DNA of 45,141 nucleotides from Treponema sp. (GTDB lineage: Bacteria; Spirochaetota; Spirochaetia; Treponematales; Treponemataceae). The position numbers and the translations under genes were made by a program. The stretch spans positions 1-45,141 of the forward strand of contig JAEEWW010000009.1 of assembly GCA_016287815.1 (NCBI GenBank), read 5' to 3'. Within the stretch, counting starts at the first letter, position 1. Every line of letters begins with the position of its first letter. Positions 1 through 6,870 of this stretch are shown here, one piece after another. Below the pieces are notes generated by a model that saw only the letters and a program-made list of their open reading frames with translations, ran no database searches and was not told where the DNA came from.

Positions 1-66
1 ACGGAAGTCAAGCTCTCTAACGCCGATGATACTGCTCTTCAGCGGGAAAGTAGGTAGCTGCCAGGC
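1..66 (+). rRNA. rrf: 5S ribosomal RNA, 3' part
   Basis: The window opens inside a 5S rRNA. The stretch from ACGGAAGTCAAGCTC through CGCCGATGATACTGC to AGTAGGTAGCTGCCAGGC (ending at 66) is the canonical 3' half of bacterial 5S rRNA: the CCGATG/TACTGC segment, the GGGAAAGTAGG strand, and the CTGCCAGGC tail that closes helix I. A T-rich tract follows at 67-76. The 5' half, and presumably the 16S and 23S genes, lie before the window. The assignment rests on the known 5S consensus. Confidence 0.93.
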
Positions 67-87
67 TTTTTCTTTTTAAAATTTTTT
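67..87 (+). terminator. T-rich tract after the 5S gene
   Basis: Two T runs (67-76 and 82-87) directly follow the CCAGGC end of the 5S rRNA, as expected for termination of an rRNA operon. No separate hairpin precedes them, so the closing 5S helix would have to act as the stem. Confidence 0.5.
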
Positions 88-90
88 GTC

Positions 91-255
91 GAAGTAGGTA
101 GTTGTACTTAATTTAATGTACTGGCAGCTACCTACGGCGCCGGAACATAGTTCCGACGAGCCGATTAGTCGGAGAATGCTAAAGCAACCCTTACGGCTTG
201 CTTTTTAACGCATCCCCGATTTTAGGCAAGCTGCCAGGCTTTTTTTTGTTTAAAT
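91..255 (+). repeat. Split second copy of the 5S rRNA tail
   Basis: GTAGGTAGTTG at 94-104 matches the 5S strand GTAGGTAGCTG (50-60), and AGCTGCCAGGC with a T run and GTTTAAA (230-255) matches the 5S end plus its downstream T tract. About 125 bases lie between the halves. They contain an inverted copy of the tail (CTGGCAGCTACCTAC, 121-135) and small GC-rich hairpins (CGGAACATAGTTCCG, CCGATTAGTCGG, near 141-172). I read this as a 5S tail duplicate interrupted by a hairpin-rich insert. No protein gene is visible. Confidence 0.6.
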
Positions 256-297
256 AAATTACTGTGTTGCCGGGACATTCCTGTTTGGTGAATGAAT

Positions 298-313
298 TAC
301 TTTCCCGCTGAAG
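298..313 (-). repeat. Inverted 16-bp fragment of the 5S rRNA
   Basis: The 16 bases at 298-313 are the exact reverse complement of 37-52 inside the 5S rRNA (CTTCAGCGGGAAAGTA). This is another scrambled 5S piece in the gap downstream of the rRNA operon. Confidence 0.6.
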
Positions 314-375
314 CGGGTATTCGCAACGAGCGCGTAGCGCAGCTTTAGCGGTGCGCAGCGCGAGTTTCTAGCGAA

Positions 376-499
376 GTAGGTAGCTGCTGTTAATATTGCG
401 CAAGTTTCTGAAAGAAACTTGGTAAGGTCAGCCTGCTGACCGACAGCTTCCGAGCGGCTGTGCCGCGAAGGCGGAAGCGCCAGGCTTTTTTTGTTTAAA
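376..499 (+). repeat. Split third copy of the 5S rRNA tail
   Basis: GTAGGTAGCTGC (376-387) and CCAGGC plus a T run and GTTTAAA (480-499) are the two halves of the 5S tail. The 92 bases between them hold three stem-loops: AAGTTTC/GAAACTT (402-420), GGTCAG/CTGACC (426-441) and CTTCCG/CGGAAG (447-476). The layout is the same as at 91-255, with the insert splitting the tail at nearly the same place. Confidence 0.6.
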
Positions 500-558
500 G
501 TGCAATAGCCACTGGCTTTTATCCGTGTACACAAAATAATATTATCATGCAAACAGTG

Positions 559-756
559 ACGGCCGTACGAGAGTTAATTTACGACCGCACAAAAGTTTTT
601 TTACGGCCGTACAAAAGTTATTTTCCGACCGTACAAAAGTTAATTTACGGCCGTACAAAAGTTAATTTACGGCCGTACCAGAGTTTAAGTACGATCGTAC
701 AAAAGTTTTAGTACGACCGTACAAATTTATTTTTACGGCCGTAGAATTTTTGGAAA
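559..756. repeat. Nine-unit 22-bp palindromic tandem array
   Basis: Units begin at 559, 581, 603, 625, 647, 669, 691, 713 and 735, a spacing of exactly 22 bp throughout. Each has a core close to ACGGCCGTAC (palindrome TACGGCCGTA) followed by an A/T-rich half like AAAAGTTAATTT. Units differ in sequence: GGCC becomes GATC in the unit at 691, which keeps the palindrome, and GACC or GCAC appear in others. The phase never slips. The array lies between the 3' ends of the 5S rRNA (+) and the metal operon (-). Function unknown. Confidence 0.95.
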
Positions 757-854
757 TTTATAAAAGACATTATATAATCGCTATTGATTTTTAAGTTTTT
801 GCAATACAAGTTCAAGAGGAATATTCATATCTTGAGCCGCTGTTTCTAATATTA

Positions 855-875
855 TGCGGCAGCCTCTTCTTCTTA
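855..875 (+). repeat. Left 21-bp direct repeat flanking the metal ATPase operon
   Basis: The 21 bases from 855 (beginning TGCGGCAGCCTCTTC) match those at 3755-3775 with one mismatch, in the same orientation and exactly 2,900 bp apart. The right copy is the 3' arm of a terminator hairpin. The left copy lacks the other arm and ends two bases before the last stop codon of the operon. Confidence 0.8.
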
Positions 876-876
876 T

Positions 877-1173
877 TTATAAATCGAAGTCGTCCAGCAT
901 TTTTGAAATTTTCGCTTTGGAAGTTTCTGTTCCGTCGAAATTCCGGGCTTCGTTTGCTAGCTGTGTAAAAAAATCCTGCATTGGAAGAAGTTTTTCTATA
1001 GGAACCTTGTCCGGCTCGTATTCAATTAAAACGCTGCCCGTTACAGGATTGTGTTCTATATTTTTTACAGCCTCGAATTTCAGAAGGATTTTTCGTGCCT
1101 TTTCTGCTAAATCTTCCTGCTTAAAAACCGGTGCACGAAGACGAATTCTTCCGGGGAAAAAACTTGTTATCAT
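877..1173 (-). CDS. Heavy-metal-associated (HMA-like) domain protein, 98 aa
   Basis: Small cytoplasmic protein with an HMA-like ferredoxin fold. It begins ITSFFPGRIRLRAPVF and continues VKNIEHNPVTGSVLIEYEP, the pattern of the HMA_2-type domains found beside P1B ATPases. The CxxC metal-binding motif is absent, so it is more likely a regulatory or scaffold partner than a metal chaperone. The start at 1173 has a good ribosome binding site (AAGGAAC). It follows the ATPase gene after 19 bp in a three-gene minus-strand operon. The reading frame continues in frame for about 28 codons after the stop (down to 781) with protein-like sequence, so the C-terminus may once have been longer. Family assignment fairly safe; function inferred. 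Confidence 0.75.
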   Translation of the reverse strand: MITSFFPGRIRLRAPVFKQEDLAEKARKILLKFEAVKNIEHNPVTGSVLIEYEPDKVPIEKLLPMQDFFTQLANEARNFDGTETSKAKISKMLDDFDL

Positions 1174-1192
1174 AAATTGTTCCTTAAATTAT

Positions 1193-3286
1193 TCAATTTT
1201 GTTTCAGAATCGGCTGCATGGCTTTTACGCTTATTCCGACCGTAACGGAATTATGCAGAATTGCCGCGAACTGTGGTGAAATAAGTCCTGCAACCCCAAG
1301 TAAAAGCAGAGCAGAATTTACTTCTATAATAAAAGCATTGTTTTGATTTATTTTTTTAATCAGTCCCTGAGCTAAAATGCGCGTGGCTGCAACATTATCA
1401 AGTCCACCTTCGGTTAAAATGATATCCGCTGTGTCGCTTGCAATGGAAGAGCTTCCTTCAATTGCAATTCCTACATCAGCTGCGCTTAAAGCCGGTGCGT
1501 CATTAATACCATCGCCAAGCATTATAACTTTGCCGTTTGCTTTTTCTTTTTTAATTAAAGAAACCTTATCTTCCGGCAAAGCCTGCGAATAATAGCCGTC
1601 AAGTCCTGCACTTTCTGCTATACGTTTAGCAGCTCCTTCTGTATCGCCTGTAATCATTATACAGCGGCTGATTCCTGTTTTTTTAAGCTTTCGAATAACA
1701 TTCTTTGCTTCCGGCCTTACCGGATCTCCGATTGCAAGAATTCCTGCAAGTTTTCCGTCATACGAAAGATATAAAAGTGAATGTCCTGTTTCAGCAGATT
1801 CTTCCTGAATTGATTTTACCTTATTTTCAAATGGAATTTTTTCATCATCAAAGATAAAGTGTGAGCTGCCTATCCTGACTTTTTTATCATCGATAGTTGA
1901 AGCGATTCCGTGTGCTACAATGTATTCGACTTTTGTATGATTTTCCGGATGAAAAAGTCCTTTATCTTCTGCATAAGAAACAACGGCTCTTCCAAGAGGA
2001 TGAGGAAAATGTTCTTCAAGGCAGGCTGCGGTCTGCAAAACAAAATCTTCAGTGAAATTTTCCATTGTGTAGATTTTTTCTACTTTAGGATTTGCGTAAG
2101 TCAGGGTTCCGGTTTTGTCAAAAATAATTGTTGAAGCTTCGGCCGCTTCTTCAAGATATTTTCCGCCTTTTACGCTTATTCCGCAGCCTGCCGCTTCCTT
2201 CATTGCTGAAAGAACAGCAATAGGTGCTGCGAGCTTCATAGCACACGAATAATCTACCATTAAAGTTGACATGGTTTTTGTAAGGTTTCGTGTAAAAAGC
2301 CATGTAATGCCTGCAAGGGCAAAATTAAACGGTACGATTTTTTCTGCAAGATTTTCAGAGCGTTTTTGTACAGTTGCCTTGAGGTTCTGCGAATTGTCTA
2401 TCATCTGAATGATATTCTGGACTTTTGTATCACGTCCTGTAGAACGTGTTTTGATTATAAGTTCGCCTTCGCTCAAAATTGTTCCTGCAAAAACTCCGCT
2501 TCCCGCCTTTTTTTCAACAGGAAGGCTTTCGCCGGTTATGCTTGCCTGATTTACCATTCCTTCGCCGCGTTCTACTGTTCCGTCGCATGGAATCATGCTG
2601 CCTTCGCGGACAATTACGCAGTCGCCTTTTTTAAGTGCATCGCAGGGAATTGTTTTTTCTTCACCGTTTTCTATTATATGAACCGGCTCATCGGATATAA
2701 GAAGCTTATGAGCAAGATTTCCGTAAGAAACACGCTTTGTAACTTCTTCAATTTCTTCACCAAGATTTAAAAGCGTAGAAATTGAACTTGCCGTATTTGT
2801 GTTTCCGGTTAAAGCGGCCGTTGTAAGGGCTGCAGCGTCAAGCATCTGCGTACTGAAAATCTTTCCATGTTCAATACAGGTTTCCATTGCTGAAGTAATG
2901 CGCGGAACAATATTCATAAAAAGAAAGAATTTACGCAGCGGCAGCGGAAGCAGTTTTTTAGCAAAATGATTTAACATAGTAGAAACAAAAATGCTTATTA
3001 TGCTTTCTGTTATAGGAATTTGCGAAACAGCTTCCAGCAGTTTTTTATCTTCCAGATATTTTGAGCCGAGCGCTTTAAAAATATTTTCGATTTCTGCCTG
3101 AGAGATGATGGTTGTGTCAAATAAAATAAGATATGAGCCTATATTCGTATTTACGGAAATATCTGTAATTCCTTCCTGAACAGCGATAAGGCTTTGGGCG
3201 AGAATAGCCTGCCTCGGAGAAACTTCGCGCAAATCATAATGTATGCGGAGTCTTCCCGGCAGGCTGTGATGAATTGAAATTGTCAC
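1193..3286 (-). CDS. P1B-type metal-transporting ATPase, 697 aa
   Basis: ATP-driven metal cation pump of the inner membrane. Visible parts are an N-terminal HMA-like region without CxxC (HHSLPGRLRIHYD, residues 6-18), the actuator motif TGES (about 251), a membrane segment with SCAMKLAAP (about 347) where classical Cu/Zn pumps carry CPC or CPH, the phosphorylation site DKTGT (Asp about 390), the HP motif (EHFPHPLG) and the hinge GDGINDAP. The Ser-Cys site is typical of a subgroup of Firmicutes and spirochaete pumps whose metal is not certain (Mn, Fe or Zn are possible). The start is a GTG at 3286, 12 bases after the upstream gene, with AAGG about 10 bases before it. Class certain, substrate not. 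Confidence 0.9.
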   Translation of the reverse strand: MTISIHHSLPGRLRIHYDLREVSPRQAILAQSLIAVQEGITDISVNTNIGSYLILFDTTIISQAEIENIFKALGSKYLEDKKLLEAVSQIPITESIISIFVSTMLNHFAKKLLPLPLRKFFLFMNIVPRITSAMETCIEHGKIFSTQMLDAAALTTAALTGNTNTASSISTLLNLGEEIEEVTKRVSYGNLAHKLLISDEPVHIIENGEEKTIPCDALKKGDCVIVREGSMIPCDGTVERGEGMVNQASITGESLPVEKKAGSGVFAGTILSEGELIIKTRSTGRDTKVQNIIQMIDNSQNLKATVQKRSENLAEKIVPFNFALAGITWLFTRNLTKTMSTLMVDYSCAMKLAAPIAVLSAMKEAAGCGISVKGGKYLEEAAEASTIIFDKTGTLTYANPKVEKIYTMENFTEDFVLQTAACLEEHFPHPLGRAVVSYAEDKGLFHPENHTKVEYIVAHGIASTIDDKKVRIGSSHFIFDDEKIPFENKVKSIQEESAETGHSLLYLSYDGKLAGILAIGDPVRPEAKNVIRKLKKTGISRCIMITGDTEGAAKRIAESAGLDGYYSQALPEDKVSLIKKEKANGKVIMLGDGINDAPALSAADVGIAIEGSSSIASDTADIILTEGGLDNVAATRILAQGLIKKINQNNAFIIEVNSALLLLGVAGLISPQFAAILHNSVTVGISVKAMQPILKQN

Positions 3287-3298
3287 TTTAATTTTGCC

Positions 3299-3544
3299 TT
3301 ATGCTTTGGCTTTAGGTTTGGATTCAGTCTTTTTTGAATTGTTGTACTTTGCTTCTGCAACGATGTCCTGAGCATCTTCTTTTACAGATTCAGCAAATGC
3401 GGCAGCTTCATCTTTGAGTTGTAAGCCTTTTCCTACCATGGCTGCGCATGCCTTTTTGAAAGCAGGATTTTTTACCAATGAAACGGCAGCAACTCCAGCT
3501 GCTACACCAACGCCAAAAGCAATCCATTTGTTACCAAATGCCAT
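3299..3544 (-). CDS. Small membrane-anchored protein beside the metal pump (DUF6110-like), 81 aa
   Basis: First gene of the metal operon. It has a short N-terminal segment MAFGNKWIAFGVGVAAGV that can span the membrane or pack against it, then an amphipathic helix rich in Ala, Glu and Lys (about residues 35-65), and a Lys-rich tail. Proteins starting MAFGNK-W-AFG-G are common next to P1B ATPases in anaerobic Firmicutes; I recall the name DUF6110 but could not check it. Probably an accessory subunit or chaperone of the pump. The start at 3544 is the only good ATG. Function inferred from context. Confidence 0.7.
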   Translation of the reverse strand: MAFGNKWIAFGVGVAAGVAAVSLVKNPAFKKACAAMVGKGLQLKDEAAAFAESVKEDAQDIVAEAKYNNSKKTESKPKAKA

Positions 3545-3660
3545 ATCTGTACCTCGGTTTGTAATATAAGTTAGTAGTAGCTAAGAATAAATTTGAATAG
3601 CTATCCTTAGTTACCTTTAAACAACATTATATAACGAAATATTTAGCCGGTCAATTAAAG
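3545..3660 (-). promoter_or_regulatory. Promoter/operator region of the metal ATPase operon (candidate)
   Basis: The 115 bases upstream of the operon are AT-rich. Around 3577-3612 there is an imperfect repeat with CTAAG and CTTAG arms and two TAGCTA words, of the kind bound by metal-responsive repressors (DtxR/MntR/Fur class). This is a position for an operator, not proof of one; no repressor gene is in the window. Confidence 0.3.
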
Positions 3661-3666
3661 CGGGTT

Positions 3667-3702
3667 TTGTTACCATTCGCCCATGCCTGATATACGTTTA
3701 TA
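3667..3702 (+). promoter_or_regulatory. Candidate promoter of a short orphan transcript
   Basis: TTGTTA (3667-3672) and TATACG (3691-3696) are 18 bp apart and point rightward to the isolated terminator at 3730-3770. No protein gene lies between. A transcript would start near 3703. Confidence 0.3.
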
Positions 3703-3729
3703 GGCTATGTCATTTTACCGCACTATTTT

Positions 3730-3770
3730 AAGGCTGCCGCAGTTTTGGAAAGTGTGCGGCAGCCTTTTCT
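3730..3770 (+). terminator. Strong intrinsic terminator without an upstream gene
   Basis: AAGGCTGCCGCA (3730-3741) pairs perfectly with TGCGGCAGCCTT (3755-3766) around a 13-base loop, followed by TTTTCTTCTT. It is oriented for plus-strand transcription, yet the nearest gene to the left runs on the minus strand, so it may end a small RNA. The 3' arm is repeated at 855-875. Confidence 0.75.
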
Positions 3771-3775
3771 TCTTA
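3755..3775 (+). repeat. Right 21-bp direct repeat flanking the metal ATPase operon
   Basis: This is the partner of the repeat at 855-875, with 20 of 21 bases identical. Here it forms the 3' arm of a full terminator hairpin, so this copy is probably the original. Confidence 0.8.
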
Positions 3776-3935
3776 AATAAAAATGCATAGAAAATATGCA
3801 TAAATATGCAAAATATATGAAAAAATCAATAAATATACTTTTCTAAATCGGTGATTTTTGCTAGTATGTGCCTATCGGTTGCGGCTTGATTCTTTTAATG
3901 CTTTTTCGTGCCGCAGACCAAATAGGGGTACAATT
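3776..3935 (+). promoter_or_regulatory. gdhA leader region with TATGCA repeats and a 5'-UTR hairpin
   Basis: Three ATGCA words occur within 3783-3810 (ATGCAT, ATATGCATAAATATGCA). They are followed by an AT-rich stretch and TGCTAGTAT (near 3859), which could be an extended -10. In the leader, GGTTGCGGC (about 3877-3885) can pair with GCCGCA-GACC (about 3911-3920), just ahead of the ribosome binding site AGGGG (3924-3928). No protein gene is visible. Regulation inferred only. Confidence 0.35.
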
Positions 3936-5294
3936 ATGAAAAATGAATACGTAAAGCGTATTTGGGCTGACGTTCAGCAGAAAAATGCTAACGAGCCGGA
4001 ATTCCTGCAGGCAGTACAGGAAGTTCTTACGACACTTGAACCAGTTGTGGACAAGATGCCGGAACTTGAAGCTAATGCAATCTTGGAGCGATTTGTTGAG
4101 CCAGAACGCGTAGTAATGTTCCGTGTACCTTGGATGGACGATTCTGGTAATTATCACGTAAACCGTGGTTATCGCGTTCAGTATAACAGTGCAATTGGTC
4201 CTTACAAAGGTGGACTTCGCTTTTCTAAAGAAGTAAACCTTTCAGTTCTTAAATTCTTAGGTTTTGAACAGGTTCTTAAAAATTCTCTTACAACTTTGCC
4301 GATGGGCGGTGGTAAGGGTGGTTCAGACTTTGATCCACATGGAAAATCTGACAAAGAAGTTATGCGCTTCTGCCAGTCATTTATGACAGAACTTTACCGC
4401 CACATTGGTCCTGATACAGATGTTCCTGCCGGTGACAAAAACGTAGGCGGACGCGAAATCGGATACCTTTTCGGACAGTACAAGAGAATCCGTGATGAAT
4501 ACACAGGCGTTTTAACAGGAAAAGGCCTTACATTCGGTGGTTCTTTGATTCGTACAGAAGCTACTGGTTACGGTCTTATTTACTTTGCTCAGGAAATGCT
4601 TAAAAAAGTTGGAGACAACTTTAAGGGTAAGGTTTGTGTTGTTTCTGGTTCTGGAAACGTTGCAGAATATGCAGCACAGAAGCTTATTCAGCTTGGCGCA
4701 AAGGTTGTAACACTTTCAGATTCTGACGGTTACATCTACGATGCTGACGGAATTACTCAGGAAAAACTTGACTGGGTTAAAGAGCTTAAAGGTGTTCGCC
4801 GTGGCCGCATTTCTGAATATGCAAAACAGTTCCCGTCAGCAAAATACGTTGCAGGCGGAAAGGTTTGGGAAGTTAAGTGTGACTGCGCATTCCCATGTGC
4901 AACACAGAACGAACTTCTTGGCGCCGATGCAGAAAAACTTTTGAAGAACGGTTGTAAACTTGTTGCAGAAGGTGCAAACATGCCTTCTGACCTTGATGCA
5001 ATTGAAAAATTCCAGAATGCAAAGATTTTGTACGCTCCTGGAAAGGCTTCAAATGCTGGTGGTGTTGCAACATCTGGTCTTGAAATGAGCCAGAACAGTG
5101 AACGCCTTTCATGGTCTGCTGAAGAAGTTGATGAAAAGCTCCACAACATTATGATTAACATCCACAACAACTGCTATGACACAGCTGTTAAATTCGGCCA
5201 GACAGACGGCAAGTGGGTTAACTACGTTGCAGGCGCAAACATCGCCGGCTTCGTAAAAGTCGTAAATGCTATGATAGCACAAGGCTTAGTATAA
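3936..5294 (+). CDS. gdhA: Glutamate dehydrogenase (NADP type), 452 aa
   Basis: Cytoplasmic enzyme that interconverts 2-oxoglutarate plus ammonia with glutamate. The family signature LPMGGGKGGSDFDP carries the catalytic Lys at about residue 127. The substrate loop YKGGLRFSKEVNLSVLKFLGFEQ lies before it, and the Rossmann motif GSGNVAEYAAQKL (about 240) binds the cofactor. Length and N-terminus match the hexameric class I enzymes usually specific for NADPH. I chose ATG 3936, with AGGGG upstream, over an upstream in-frame start that would add non-homologous residues. It is a single-gene unit with its own terminator at 5336-5373. Confidence is high for the enzyme and good for the cofactor. Confidence 0.96.
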   Translation: MKNEYVKRIWADVQQKNANEPEFLQAVQEVLTTLEPVVDKMPELEANAILERFVEPERVVMFRVPWMDDSGNYHVNRGYRVQYNSAIGPYKGGLRFSKEVNLSVLKFLGFEQVLKNSLTTLPMGGGKGGSDFDPHGKSDKEVMRFCQSFMTELYRHIGPDTDVPAGDKNVGGREIGYLFGQYKRIRDEYTGVLTGKGLTFGGSLIRTEATGYGLIYFAQEMLKKVGDNFKGKVCVVSGSGNVAEYAAQKLIQLGAKVVTLSDSDGYIYDADGITQEKLDWVKELKGVRRGRISEYAKQFPSAKYVAGGKVWEVKCDCAFPCATQNELLGADAEKLLKNGCKLVAEGANMPSDLDAIEKFQNAKILYAPGKASNAGGVATSGLEMSQNSERLSWSAEEVDEKLHNIMINIHNNCYDTAVKFGQTDGKWVNYVAGANIAGFVKVVNAMIAQGLV

Positions 5295-5335
5295 GTTTTA
5301 TTTAATAAGTCAGCATACTGACGAAAGAGAGAGTA

Positions 5336-5373
5336 GGGGAAGTCCGACGAAAATCCGCGGGCTTCCCTTTTTT
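5336..5373 (+). terminator. gdhA terminator
   Basis: GGGAAGTCCG (5337-5346) pairs with CGGGCTTCCC (5358-5367), with one G-U pair, followed by six T. It lies 42 bases after the gdhA stop. Confidence 0.88.
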
Positions 5374-5685
5374 CGTATTGCAGTGTCTGTGCCCTTTTTA
5401 TGGCGCCCCTAACGCATTAACTCCTTTTGCCGTATTTTGCACAGCTTCGCCAAAAATTACATAACTTTCAAAACGTAACAGATAAACCCTTTTGTAACTT
5501 TATTTTTCTTTCGCTTTATAGAATTGTGTGCTATTGTATACAATAAACAGTTGAGTTTTAGAAAAGTGCCTGATGATGTTCCTGCAAAAAGCATACAGGT
5601 AAAATTTTAGCAGATAATTTTGTTTAATTTCTAAAATCCACTGAATCAAAATAAAATTTTTAGTTTTTTTCTTATGGAGGAAAAT
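5374..5685 (+). promoter_or_regulatory. TRAP operon upstream region with TATTGTATACAATA palindrome
   Basis: This gene-free 310 bases is AT-rich. A perfect 14-bp palindrome TATTGTATACAATA lies at 5532-5545. The words TGTATACAATAAAC inside and just after it recur exactly at 17795-17808, upstream of another gene. A -35/-10 pair cannot be fixed with confidence; TATACA within the palindrome could be a -10. The dctP ribosome binding site GGAGG is at 5677-5680 and its neighbours. Confidence 0.4.
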
Positions 5686-6702
5686 ATGAAAAAAATGGCT
5701 TTGTTTGCTGCAATTCTTACTGCAGCAAGTTTGGTTTTTGCCGGCGGTGCAAAAGACAATTCGGACAAAACTCTTGAATTGATTGTTGCTCATAACCAGA
5801 CATCACTTGAAAATCCTTATGCATTTGCAATCAACAAGTTCAAGGAAGTTGCAGAAGCTGAATCTGGCGGAAAAATCAAGGTTATCTGTCACCACGGTAC
5901 AATGGGTGAAAACGAAAATGAATTGGTAGAAAAACTTGATATGGGCGCTTTGCAGCTCTGTGTTGCTTCTCCTGGATTTATGGCTGCAATCGGTGTTCCT
6001 GAAGTAAATATTTTTGCTCTTCCATATTTGTTCGACAGCTTTGACCACTGGGAAAAATGTCTTGACGGCGAATTCGGAACAGCTTTGAAGGATGTTGTTC
6101 TTAAAAAGACATCAAACCGCTACCGCATCATGGGTTACTGGACATCTTCAGTACGTGACTACTATGGTAAAAAGCCGATCAAAAAGCCATCTGATTTGAA
6201 AGGTATGACAATCCGTACACAGAACTCTCAGGTTCAGCTTGACTTCTGGAAGGGCTGCGGTGCAATTCCTACAAGTGTAGCATGGGGCGAACTCTATCAG
6301 GCTCTTCAGCAGGGTGTAGTTGATTCAGCAGAAAACGACTATACAAACTTCATGCTCAAGGAACATCACAAAACTCCAAACGGAAAATACATTGCAGAAA
6401 CTCACCACGACTTTACAACCCGTTTGTTCCTTATGAACGGAAACTTCTATGACAAGCTTACAGAAGAACAGAAAGGCTGGATTAACAAGGCTGCAGCTGC
6501 TGCAACAGCAGAAGACCGCAAGGTTACATACGGCATGTTTGATTCTTCAAAGGCAAAAGTAATTGCTGACGGTGCAGTTGTTACAGATTTCAAGGATATC
6601 GACATTGCTGCATTCAAGGCAATTGCCCTTCCGATCCAGGACAAATTTGCTAAAGACAACAACATGACTCAGTATATCGACATGGTTCGTAAGACAAAGT
6701 AG
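5686..6702 (+). CDS. dctP: TRAP transporter periplasmic substrate-binding protein (DctP family), 338 aa
   Basis: Captures a small carboxylate in the periplasm and hands it to the DctQM membrane subunits. It starts with a Sec signal (KKMALFAAILTAASLVFA, cleavage after the final Ala; no lipobox Cys). Family hallmarks include EVNIFALPYLFDSFDHWEK, the ligand-binding Arg in MTIRTQNS, and the signature AWGELYQALQQGVVDSAEND. Start ATG 5686 has GGAGG six bases upstream. It is the first gene of a dctP-dctQ-dctM operon; a hairpin after it probably lets dctP be made in excess. The substrate cannot be told from sequence; C4-dicarboxylates, other organic acids or amino acids are all possible. Confidence 0.93.
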   Translation: MKKMALFAAILTAASLVFAGGAKDNSDKTLELIVAHNQTSLENPYAFAINKFKEVAEAESGGKIKVICHHGTMGENENELVEKLDMGALQLCVASPGFMAAIGVPEVNIFALPYLFDSFDHWEKCLDGEFGTALKDVVLKKTSNRYRIMGYWTSSVRDYYGKKPIKKPSDLKGMTIRTQNSQVQLDFWKGCGAIPTSVAWGELYQALQQGVVDSAENDYTNFMLKEHHKTPNGKYIAETHHDFTTRLFLMNGNFYDKLTEEQKGWINKAAAAATAEDRKVTYGMFDSSKAKVIADGAVVTDFKDIDIAAFKAIALPIQDKFAKDNNMTQYIDMVRKTK

Positions 6703-6786
6703 TTTTACAAATTGCACAAGGCGTTTTGCAATTTCTTGTAATATTGCATCTATTACAAAGCTTTGTGCAGTTCAGTTCTTTTTTAT

Positions 6787-6848
6787 ATCCGCCGGCGCGT
6801 CTGGTTTCATTCAGCTTTTTTATGCTTTAAGCCGTTGCGCCGGCGGAT
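6787..6848 (+). promoter_or_regulatory. Intercistronic hairpin between dctP and dctQ
   Basis: ATCCGCCGGCGC (6787-6798) pairs perfectly with GCGCCGGCGGAT (6837-6848) over a 38-base loop, 22 bases before dctQ. It is GC-rich in an AT-rich context. It may protect the dctP mRNA end or attenuate read-through, as is common between binding-protein and permease genes. Confidence 0.65.
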
Positions 6849-6870
6849 TAGTTTCATTTTTAGGTTTGAT

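Noticed and set aside
559..756. CRISPR array
   Set aside because: The period is only 22 bp including any spacer, cores drift, and there are no ~30-bp unique spacers or cas genes.
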